Positions 34,860 to 44,693 of a stretch of DNA of 64,000 nucleotides are shown here, piece by piece (position 1 is the stretch's first letter; each line of letters starts with the position of its first letter). Position numbers and translations under genes: made by a program. Under the pieces are notes generated by a model. It saw nothing but the letters and a program-made list of their open reading frames with translations, did not search any database and had not been told where the DNA came from. Origin of the DNA: Pristionchus mayeri (taxonomy: Eukaryota; Nematoda; Chromadorea; Rhabditida; Neodiplogasteridae); contig BTRK01000006.1 in the NCBI GenBank assembly GCA_036245805.1, positions 39,684,901-39,748,900 on the forward strand, in the 5' to 3' direction.

Positions 34860-36000
34860 CAAAATGGAGTGGTAGATCCATCTGACTCTTGCATATGATT
34901 CGTCTATGTGCGACCTAGTTCGTTATTCAAGGGTTATTGGTTAATAGATTGGTTGGTCTGCCGTAGATTGTTAGTTAGTCTGCCACTTTCGTAATTGAAT
35001 CGCGCTCGTTATTGCAAAGCTTCCGATAACGAGATAGAGATATATCGCAATCACAGGGATTCCTACTTCCTTCGAGAGCACATTTCCTCACAGAAAATAC
35101 GCTTGGCATTTTGATCGTCATGAGCGGACGCAACCCTGCGAGATGCACTAACGATGAACACTACAACTTATGTCTTCAGAAGTACTTCATATATGTTTTA
35201 TATCCTTACATGGGGGCCGAAATGCGCTGATTATCAGCATTGCGCGCTTCGCAGATATATTACGCTGGAATTTGAGGTTTAAATGGTTCTTCTCATCGTC
35301 TATTAGATAATAATGATTGATGTGGTCATTGAATCACTCTTCAGACACTGTCATGTCATTTGAAATTTCACGACGCATCAAGTAACACCATTAGAAATAT
35401 TGCCGAGCTTTTCACATCCGATCTGGCTCCTCTTTTGAGCTTTGCCTTCTTGTTTACCCCAAACTAAGGGCGAAAGCCTTCACTTAGCTGTGGCTAATTC
35501 GCTCGTTCAAGCCTATCAAGTCGCTTCGGTCTTTATCAAGTCTTTATAAGCTTATAAGGATCGAATGGAGACTTCGCCTGCTTTGAGGATTCTTGTGCGA
35601 TGTATCTGCACTCTGTTCTTGATTATAGCACAAAGCAAGAAGTAGTCGTGAGCTAATAGGAAACCGCTTTACTTCCAAAAAAAGTAGACTAGATGAAGCA
35701 CGGGGCACGACGCGCATGCATCCTGCAATGTATGAACAGGTGCGTAGTTACAATTCTCATGGAAGTTTTGGGGTGATGTTCCATATTGAATAGTAAATGC
35801 TACAACGAAACAACGTTGTCCCCCCGCACACGTCACTCCCTCTTCTGCCCAATAAAGTAGGATTTGCCAGTATAGATGTGATTCCAGCGGTTGCAACAAC
35901 CTTTCTCAGTGGCCAATTGCGAACGGAAGTGTTAACGTCACATCCACCGGGAGATTATTGCGTTCCCGCTTGGTGAGGCTGGATTGTAATCGGGCATACA
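34860..36000. other. cassette flank and decayed conserved block, copy 2
   Basis: Homologous to 14,118-15,425. The block open in copies 1 and 3 (here 35,820-36,000) carries a TAA and several changes in the minus frame, though PTLLG-like and VNTS pieces remain. No gene. Confidence 0.45.
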
Positions 36001-37121
36001 GATAGACAGGGGATTTTCTCGACTGTGACGTTTTTTTTCTGCGAAAACAATCATGGCTACAAGACATCAGACGTCACAACGCAGAAAATACCAGGTGAAC
36101 CAGCTACAGAATGTTTTTCGGTTGCACGTAATATGGATATCGCATGAATTGCGGAAGTAGTTTTTTTTTCGCAAAACGTGTGTAGTAGATATGAGCTAGA
36201 GAAGAATCCCTCCAAAGTCCTTAGTACAAACCTTGCATCGCACTTGTTGTTAATGAGTATCATGGTGTTGCGTACTCATCCTGACGACGATATGGTGTCC
36301 TTATCGTAGGCTTCAGACATAGACATGTGGACTGCAAAAGTGACGCGCACAATTCTGGAGAGAAATGGATGAGTTTCACTGTCCACTCCGACATCTCGAT
36401 ATGTTTCAAAAACGTTTCAAGTTTCGAAGCATACTCTAGGGTGGAGGCGGGGTTTGCGGATGGCGCCGCGCACATGGAACTATCTAAATACCCCCCCAGA
36501 TATAAATGCCTCCCTCCAATGATCATGATAAAGTCAAAATTTATGCTTACGTCCCGATATTCATCGGCTATTTTGATTTTTCGAAACAGCCACAATGACC
36601 GGGTCGAATGCAATATCACTCTATACCCGCCTTACTTCTTCTCAACTCGTCGAGTTGTCGAGAGCAGCTCATTCTATCCGGCATAGGTTACATCGAAAGA
36701 TTATTAGAGATGCGATCTCCAGCGCAGACGAATTTTGCACGACGGCAGTAAGTGCAATCGATGAAAGACCATTAACAATAAGGGATATGTAACGCATTGA
36801 TGAAAGCATACGCACACAACTAGCCGTTTCTGTATCATCACGTCTTAAATTTCGGGTCTGGGTTTCGAAAAATTTCTCCCCATTGTACTATTTGGAGTTT
36901 CGAAATTATCATCTCATCTACCCGAGTTTTCTACCCCTAGTCCGGTCCCTCAAAACGCAACTTTCGTATTATCCGCTCTAGTCAATGTTTGACTCCGCCT
37001 CCGTCTCAGTTCTGATCCCGCCTCCTCCAATGGACAGACTTGATTGAACGTTTCCCTCCACACGTTGTTGGAATCCTTCCAAGAGAGTCAGTTCTTCTCT
37101 TTTCGGGCTCTTCATCCAATT
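36001..37121. other. 5-prime flank of beta2 with two overlapping open frames
   Basis: Opposed frames of 119 codons lie at 36,260-36,619 (minus) and 36,327-36,686 (plus). Neither has a signal peptide, a known motif or flanking splice sites that I can defend, and neither is seen in the other cassettes. From about 36,960 onward the sequence matches the flanks of beta1 and beta3 (TTGACTCCGCC, ACACGTTGTTGGAATCCT). Confidence 0.35.
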
Positions 37122-39425
37122 ATGATTTCTGCCCGTGTTTGTATAGTCATTTTCGTCACTCTCGCCCACGTGCACTTGACAACAGCCAAAATCTTCACAC
37201 CCAATAAGGTCAGTTTCAGGGAACATAGTACGCCAGGTTAATGTATTTCGTCCGTCCATTAGGAAAAAATGTGGTCATTGATCTGAACAATGTCATTTAA
37301 TATAAAGGAATGATTTGTCCATGAACCTCAGATTACGTAGAACGAAGAAGAAGGTGAAAAGGAGAAATGACAATGCTGAAAGCAGTGTTTGATGTCATGC
37401 TTAATATGTCTAATTTTAATGCGATGATTACAATCCATTCATATTTGAAAATAGTGGTCTAAATGGATTGTTTTGGCTACTTTAACAGGAGAAAAGTCGC
37501 CATTTCTAGACTCAAGAAAACACGGACTTCGGTCTTCCACAGCAGATGAATCCGATGCAGATGGCGTACAGTCAGTCAATACCAGAGGATGCTCGGATAG
37601 GTCAGAATCGGTTTCCGTTTCCTTCTTACACAATATTTTGCGCTTTGTAACGTTTTAAGATGGCGTTATTATGATACAATGGTTGGTACTAAATATATAC
37701 CGATGTTCACCGTATTTTTGCACGCTGTCCTTCTGTTAACTTTGAATTGAGCTCGGAGCTCGTTGCTTTGAGATGATAGTACTATGTATTAAAAAAATTC
37801 ACTGGGTAATTCCTAAAGGAAGCACAATGGGATCTATAATATGTTTGTGGCGAACTATAATTGATGATCTTTTCATTTGCTCATCATTTCATCTTTTCCT
37901 TCTGTTTATCTTCTGCTGTGACAGCAGCCATACGAGAGCAAGAAATGTCGAATTGATTCGAAAAGCCTAACGTCTTATTCGAATAGCTGTTCTTAAAAAT
38001 GGTGAACTCACTGGATTGTAGCCGCGGATGTGGCCGCGAACGCGGAAACAATTGACTCGGTTGAAGATTCCGTAATACATCAGATGAGAACCAAAAAAAG
38101 TACCCTTCTCCAGTATGTTGAGAAATTTATTCTGTAAAAATGAGAAGTATAATGTATGGAAAATCCGACCTAGTATCAAACCGATTCACCGGTTGGGTTC
38201 ATACCACCTCCGCGGCTATAATTCAGTGAGCCCCATTTTGGCAGTCTTATGCAGCAGGAAGCATAATATAAACGCTTACACCGTACGGTTTGAGAGGCAC
38301 TGGATATACTTTTGCCATTCATGTCAATAAGGAATGCTTTTGGCCGATTGCGCCACTACAAGGGAGAAGCCCGTGTGTATAGTAGAGTACATTCCAGAGC
38401 GGCGGCCAGCCTTATTGCGAGAGCCTCATTTCATCGTCAGACGCATAGACTGGAAGCCTTAAAGAAATGTCGAAATATACTCATTTGCATAGCCTCAAAA
38501 GAGAAAGGCTAGAGTGAGACCGAAATCGGAACAGCGAAAGTGGAATCTGACTTATTGTGATATGCTGGCTCGCTTAGAAGACCCTTCAAAGGATATTTGC
38601 CCTTCTAATTATCGTCACTCAAAAACAGAAGCCATTTGCCGCATCTGCAGCCTCGTGAATTTACGTGCGCATAACAAGGATCTTGCTAGAATAAAATCTC
38701 GAAGATTACGGTAGCAAGAAAAATCAAATGTAGCTGTACATTAGTAGAAAATTTGCAATGAAAGAATATGACACCAGAAATCGTGCAGCTCATTTGCGAT
38801 ATTCTGATGCTTGTTTCATACATCAGACAATCATACCTTCTAGTTCTACAATATGTTTCAACAAATATGTTGAGTTACGGTAGTCGCACAGCACGGATAC
38901 CAATCTTATGATATTTTACAATAAACACATGAGCTACAGTATTTGCGATTATTAATAGGACTATATTCATATGAATCTGTCTCCTACACGTGCTGCTAAC
39001 AAGATTTCTCTCTTTCAGCTTGCGAGCAGCAGCAGGCTACAGCCTGTCCCTCTCCCTCTTCCGATGGTTCCTATCGATGCATCAACATCGGAGACATCTG
39101 CGACCATCGACCACAGTGTCCCGGAGCTGAGGATGAAACACCCGTCCTGTGCTTCTTCCACGAGGTACGCCATTGCTGGAGTGATACTGAATTCTGTTGA
39201 GTTCTGATGATTACTTCTCCCGACCGGAATGCTTAGGAAACGATATTACTAGCTAGATAAATAGTAAGGACAGGAAAAGTGTTCCCTGCATATCCTGATG
39301 CTATCGTATCCGTCTTTCAGATGCGCTTTCGGGAGTTGACTCGTCTTCGCAACTACGCCATCTCCCTCTATCGGATTCCGCCTAACATTCCACGGCGCCA
39401 TTCTCAACGAATTCATGGATACTAA
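37122..39425 (+). CDS. beta2: secreted LDL-receptor class A-like protein
   Basis: Exons 37,122-37,208, 37,510-37,600, 39,019-39,164 and 39,321-39,425 sum to 429 nt, or 142 residues plus TAA. Signal peptide: MISARVCIVIFVTLAHVHL. Exon 1 uses an ordinary donor, AAG|GTCAGT. Exon 2 is best entered at TTTCTAG before 37,510, because entry at the upstream AACAG would meet a stop. It then reads TQENTDFGLPQQMNPMQMAY, matching NPMHMAYSQ in beta1. The LDLa-like exon keeps all six cysteines (CINIGDICDHRPQC). If the frame is read through the GTACGC donor of exon 3, a stop appears within 15 codons, which supports splicing there. The basic tail ends RIHGY. This is the most diverged of the three beta copies and is apparently intact. 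Confidence 0.75.
38576..38655 (+). repeat. conserved block inside beta intron 2, copy 2
   Basis: Counterpart of 20,822-20,893. Here it lies in an open frame (38,514-38,714) reading EDPSKDICPSNYRHSKTEAI. The frame is not open in the same way in the other copies, so it is left unassigned. Confidence 0.35.
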
Positions 39426-41099
39426 CCTCGGCAACATTTCACGAAGTTCCCCGTCGTCGACCACCCAAACTCATCTCCTCAGTTCTCTTACCTCCCATGA
39501 GTTGCTTCCATGTATCTAACATTCTAGTCAAAATACTAATAAAACCCTCCGATCTCGCATACTACCCTTCTCGTGAAAAGTGGCAATCTTAGAACACTAA
39601 CGGGGCATACTCAAAGTACTTAGTAGTGAGCAACATCGAATATCCGCGCTTTGGGGGTCAGAATTTCGTACACTGCTCCTTGCATCCTAGTATAGATGTG
39701 CTAGAAGTCTCTCCCATCACGTATCATCACTCATTCTCTTCTTAACCGGCATTTATAATATGAGTGGTGATGTTGTCCTGTTCTCGTCTCCATTTCCGTC
39801 GCGGTTTCATTGTCTATTGTCCATATTTTTCGTTGATAAACTGTGACGTCATGAGCAATTCCACCTGTGGAATTAACGAATGAGAAGAGAGAGGAATTAA
39901 AACGCATCATATCCGCTGGCTACGGGGTCTTCGGAGTTCTGGCTAATCCTATACGTGTTAATCTCAGAGCAAATCGAGATTGGGGATCCCAGCTACTTCT
40001 TGCGAATTGTGAAGCTTAAAAGTACAATGACAGAGGTGCAAGCAAATCGATGGATGACGTGTAAGATTCCTGTTCTTTCCAACCCTGTCATAATTTATCA
40101 GTTCTCAGGAAAATGATAGTGTAAAAAGGGAAAATGCTGTTCGTTTTGACCAGGGGGTTTCAAAAAATATCGATTTGAATTCCTCATTTTTCGATTTGTC
40201 ACATGTTTTCCCGCATACCGTGGAACAATGAACTTGCAATTTTGCGTTTTGTATTTTGAGATTCTGATGAAGTTCCCTCGGGATTGTTCAGGTTTCAACG
40301 ATCCGGCGATGCATTTTCCCGAGAATACAAGGTTGGCGACATTTACTTTTATTCACATGAACTGGTGCGAATGCATTGTATTGTACAGAATAATTTATAC
40401 CTCCGCTGAGAGGAGTTGTGTGTTCTGAGCAGCTATACAACAACTATAACAGTATCAATGAAATATATTATAAATAACGCACAGTTCACACGTCGCTGGC
40501 ATACTTGGCAGTTCGATGAGAGGGAATGCTACAAATGAGCTCGATATTGTTGAAAATTGGACGAAGGGGAAAGATGCACTCCATAATCAATGCGAAATCT
40601 GCAAATTAAAAAAAACATAGATAAGAAGAACGAAGTCTTACGTGTACATTGTTCCTTCCCTTTGTGGCTCTTTCCTGAAAATGCAATATCCGTTCCCACA
40701 ACAAACAAAAATGACAAAGACTGTAAATCTGACGGCTGTGGAACCCCGAGTTGAATCTGCTGCAGTTCATTGACATATTTTTCGTACTTTACCACCAGTT
40801 TCCGACAGCTGCAGCTGTAGTCGCTGCGCAGCTACCGACAGCTTACCGAAGACTGTCCAATCACTCACTCAAGAGGACGCTTAGTTTTGGATATAATATC
40901 AAGCACCAACTTCAGATGCCCCTTTGCCCTACCCAACGAAGCACAAGAGACTCGGGACCAACACCATTGGATCCGCCATAATCTCAAATACCTACTAGTT
41001 GCCTCATCTTCGCGAGCCCCGCCATTCTCAGTCATTGTGTTTCCGTCCAGGGGATTTGTATTTGGCATCTCGCGATATCCTCATGGAATAATTTACAAA

Positions 41100-41150
<51 letters not shown>

Positions 41151-41634
41151 GTTCATTAACAAGAAGGGAACGGGCATTAGGGAACCTTAAAAAGCCGTCT
41201 CGGGCAACTTTTCGAATTGAGGAAGCTGCGCTCACTAGGGATTCGCCGTATCTGCTCAAGAGTTCGGGGCCTTCGTCTCGTAATTTCAAACACTCTCTAT
41301 GCCAGAACAGTGGTGGGCCAGTGTGTATAATGAAGAATGACCGTGGTATCTCTTCTCTAACTCTAATTCGTACTCTCAGAAATGCTTCGCTACCTTGCTT
41401 TGAAATCTCTTCTTCATTCTGTGTCTTCTCTCGTCAATCAGAGAAGGATGAGCGAGTACAGATCCATCATGTGTAGTTCGCGAGCATTTCCTGAATCGTT
41501 TCCGAATCACAGCAACACGCACTGATTAAATAGTTTGTTATCGGGTACAAATAGTTAACGCTCAACGAATTTTTTGTCCATTTGTCTTGGGAGTAAGCAA
41601 TTTCTACAGCATATCTGCAGCATCTTCGACTCGG
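39426..41634. other. junction between plus and minus cassettes, left part
   Basis: The first 550 bases are 3-prime flank of beta2 (homologous to 21,800-22,400). After about 40,030 the sequence has no counterpart elsewhere in the window. Short open frames (40,228-40,428; 40,751-40,981; 40,887-41,159) show no motif. Confidence 0.4.
41102..41149 (+). repeat. (CT)n microsatellite
   Basis: An uninterrupted run of about 23 TC units is preceded by ACAAAAAG and followed by CAGG. An inverted (GA)n counterpart lies at 42,674-42,696. Confidence 0.9.
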
Positions 41635-42137
41635 ATGCCGATGATGGCCCCACTCCAGAAGCCCTTCCTGATCTTCTTCCTGCTCCTCCTAACGTGGCTC
41701 TCCGTGCACGCCTGCATTCCGATGCGGACGCCCGGCGGTGGCATCCCCGTGACCTCCGCTCCATCAGGTATTCTAAGCAGTAGGCTTACTAATCGGGCAT
41801 GTTTCAGACACGCTCACTGGTAACCTACCCATTTATCGCGTCTAAAACATTACCCAAAACTCTTGCTCAATCGGCTCAGAAACAAACTGTCATCATTTCT
41901 TCACTGTTCCTGCACATGTTCGTTGCTCATTAGAGACGGTATCACTAGCCTTTTTGCAAAGACATGTCTGCGAGAATCGGCGCCTGGATAGAATATCCTG
42001 GCGCAATGACCTTCGATTTTAGGTAGTTCGCTCTACTCTTGTTCTCTAATATAAAAACGACAAAAGCATAGGTTGCAGGATGCGTGCCGCTGGCTGAAGG
42101 TGACGTCGCCGCCTGCGTCGCAAACGTAGACCATTGA
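41635..42137 (+). CDS. small secreted cysteine peptide, two exons
   Basis: Exon 1 (41,635-41,767) encodes a signal peptide with a strong hydrophobic core (FLIFFLLLLTWLSVHA) followed by CIPMRTPGGGIPVTSAPS. The donor CAG|GTATTC leaves one base, and exon 2 (42,079-42,137) enters after GTTGCAG with GATGC. This restores the frame and reads GCVPLAEGDVAACVANVDH to TGA. The total is 192 nt, or 63 residues, with three cysteines after the signal. Other ATG codons lie close by (41,641 and 41,644), so the exact start is uncertain. The CIP start with a Pro/Thr-rich stretch recalls small secreted nematode proteins in general, but I name no family. It sits alone at the junction of the inverted cassettes and has no paralogue in the window. 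Confidence 0.55.
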
Positions 42138-42673
42138 ACAGACACGTATGCTCATTTTTTATGAGATTTCCAAACGAGAAGGTGTCGACAAACTGAACTG
42201 TTTATTATGCAACTTAAAATTTGCAAAACTTTTCGGAATGCTATCGTTTTGATTTTTGGAATGCACAACGAAAATTGCATAGTGAGATTTTTCAAAATTT
42301 ATAAAAATGTACCAGAAATGCGCAAATCTGTGAAACCACAAGAACGTGCCATCACAAAACAAACTCGCTGTACAGCTTCCATTTTTTAGTTGTTCTTTCA
42401 GGTGATATCCGGTGGTGAAGAATGGCATGGACGCTGTCACGTGCGCACCTAACCAAAAAATCGGCGTGTTTGGGGTATGCCTTATCACAGCTTAGTTCAC
42501 AAAATCTCTTCTTTTTTTCCCTACTTCTTTTACGTGATGAGAGCGCCAGCTTATTGGAGATAGAGAGAGAGAGCTTCCCAATTCGAAAAAGTTGCAGACT
42601 ATTCCCTTGTTGTCTGTGGACTTGATATGCCGCCTCGGGCGATGGGAGAGTGAGATGGAGTGAGAGGGGGTAG

Positions 42674-42696
42674 AGAGAGAGAGAGAGAGAGAGAGA
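42674..42696 (-). repeat. (GA)n microsatellite, inverted partner of 41,102-41,149
   Basis: GAGAGAGAC followed by TTTTTGTCGG mirrors ACAAAAAGTCTCTC at 41,094. Nearby, CAATTCGAAAAAGTTGC (42,579) also mirrors GCAACTTTTCGAATTG (41,205). The two form an imperfect inverted repeat spanning the small secreted gene. Confidence 0.6.
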
Positions 42697-43903
42697 CTTT
42701 TTGTCGGATAACGGTCACTCTTCAGTCGGATAACGGATTCGATGACGGGCAATTCCTCACCACTTTCACGTGCGACACAACACTCAAAAGATGGAGGGGA
42801 GTGTACGCTCCGGGCATCGTATTCACACAGACTGACGTTAGTCTAATTCACATATTGGTTGCGAATTTTCAATCTGCTGCGAATTTGCCTTCCCAACTGC
42901 GTACTTCTTTCATCCTATCCACCTGGCCATTCATGCATTTCTCCGAAGTATTACTAAGGACTTGAAAGTAACAATTGCGAGTGGAATAAAAACAATTACG
43001 ACCTAGTGTTCGAGACTCGCTTCTGCTTTAGTGTGGGCCCACAAGTTGCAAGCAAGTGAAAAGCGTCCGAAACTGTTTTACAAGTTGTAATCAAGAGATG
43101 CTCCCATTAGCAAGATAGTGTGAACTTTCAAGTTGTAAACAAGTAGCAGAGTCGACCCCGTCGGGTGAAGAGAATAGCCGAAGAGAATAGCTGCAGAGAA
43201 CAGAGAATAGCCGTTGAGTTCGGTTAATACCGCAATTTATCGCTTTAATCACCCACCCCGCAAGAGGATCCCGCAAGGTGATCTGAACGCACTCATATTT
43301 TGAATGCTCACCGTGGAGAAGGGCTAGCTCTAGAGTCTTCACGGTGTCTTCACTTTTACAACTTGTGCGGCCACAACTGAGCTCGTGCTTTTCACTCTTT
43401 ACATGCTCTGGCAAATCAGCCAGACTAGAGAGAGTGGAAATGAAGCGATGGAGTATCGAAGTGCGAATTATACAGCCAATAAATTGGCTAGCATCTTGTA
43501 CAATTCGACCTAGATTGCATTTGAGCTCTCGAACTCGATCACATTGCCTTTAAGAACCAACAGTTTTGCAGCTGGAGAATGACTTCGGTGCGCCTCTGAT
43601 GATCGCCTGTGTAGGACCCTAAGCAAGGCTTCGTTCGTCTACCCATCCATCGTGTAGCCTGGCCAGTTCATTTCTTATTCAATGGAGTTCCAACTTGCCT
43701 CCATTTCTTCATTCTCTTGAGCGAGGAGATCGTAGGATCGTCATGATGTTTTACTCCGTGCATCATATATTTATTTTTATGTAAGATATTATATTTTCTC
43801 CTAATTCCGTTATCGTCGCAATTTCATAAATACTCTCTCATTTGCTGATTTTTCGTATATACTATTCGCCCGAAAAGCTCGATTTGGTACTGCAATTAGG
43901 AAA

Positions 43904-43957
43904 TGGCTCCAACTGAATTCGAACGAGTGACCTAAGTATCAACTGAGCTATGGCTGG
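43904..43957 (-). ncRNA. tRNA-like remnant
   Basis: On the minus strand TAGCTCAGTTG fits an A box and CGTTCGAATTC is close to a B box. The distance between them is short and no cloverleaf closes, so this is a degraded tRNA or a SINE piece. Confidence 0.3.
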
Positions 43958-44229
43958 ATACGAAATGTGGGATTTTTTTTATTACGCATTACTCATCAGA
44001 AAGGAGTAAGTGATGTCAGACCTAGGAAGAGAAACTGAGTGTATCCACAGACAGTGACGTCGTAACATGGAGAGAAGAACTGAAATGTGTAATTAAAACA
44101 TTTTCAGCATTTATTTGACATAACGAATAGAACAAATACGAGACGATGCTAGTTCTGTTCTTGAAATGTGAGATGATTTTTTTATTATTTATTTTGAACA
44201 GTTTATTTCCCTACCGTGTTTGCCTCAAT

Positions 44230-44317
44230 CATAGGTGTCCACGCCGGCGGCGTGCGCACCGCCTCACATGTGAGGCGGCGCGCAGCACCCCCTCGCCGCC
44301 ATTTCTAGACACCTATG
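44230..44317. mobile_element. short GC-rich hairpin MITE, 88 bp
   Basis: Ends CATAGGTGTC and GACACCTATG are inverted. The centre holds the perfect 20-bp palindrome CCGCCTCACATGTGAGGCGG at 44,259-44,278. The left end resembles CATAGTTGCCCACGCCG of the 9783 element. No target duplication is evident. Confidence 0.5.
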
Positions 44318-44693
44318 GTCTCTATGCTTTTCGTGTTGTCAACGATAATTGGCACATATATTGTAAAAATGGAAATGTATTCGTTCATGCATGCGTCATC
44401 ACAATGTTTGAGATGACTATTACAATTTCGATGTATTCAGTGGTTATTTGCGTGTCTCAGAATATATAGAGTGGTAGGTAGAAGCAGCATATGGATTGCA
44501 ATATTTACAAGGTAGACTGAAGTGCAGAGATTCGGAGAATGATGGATAAACAAAATCGACGAAAAATGACAAAGAACAGTGGGACAGCAACTGGTGAAGA
44601 TAAGTAAGAATGTTAGAGAGCGTATCGTTGCTCTCAGAGTAGGCCCTCGCTACCAGGTCTAATAACTCTATAATTTGAATGAGAGTTTCTGGC

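Larger units (their letters stand above)
42138..44229. other. junction region, right part, no gene
   Basis: No splice-supported exon. A (GA)n run lies at 42,674-42,696, and AGAGAATAGC-type words are repeated near 43,170-43,215. ACAAGTTG words occur in both orientations between 43,029 and 43,370. A tRNA-like remnant is at 43,904-43,957. Confidence 0.4.

Noticed and set aside
36260..36686. Two overlapping 119-codon open frames
   Set aside because: They lie on opposite strands, have no motif or splice context and no counterpart in other cassettes; at most one could be real, with nothing to favour it.
37473..37658. Open frame over beta2 exon 2
   Set aside because: The frame rich in Ser and Asp is shifted relative to the beta family; the frame reading NPMQMAYSQ matches beta1 and beta3.
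41102..41149. Possible CRISPR-like or functional tandem array
   Set aside because: It is a plain CT dinucleotide run; no spacer-repeat structure exists anywhere in the window.
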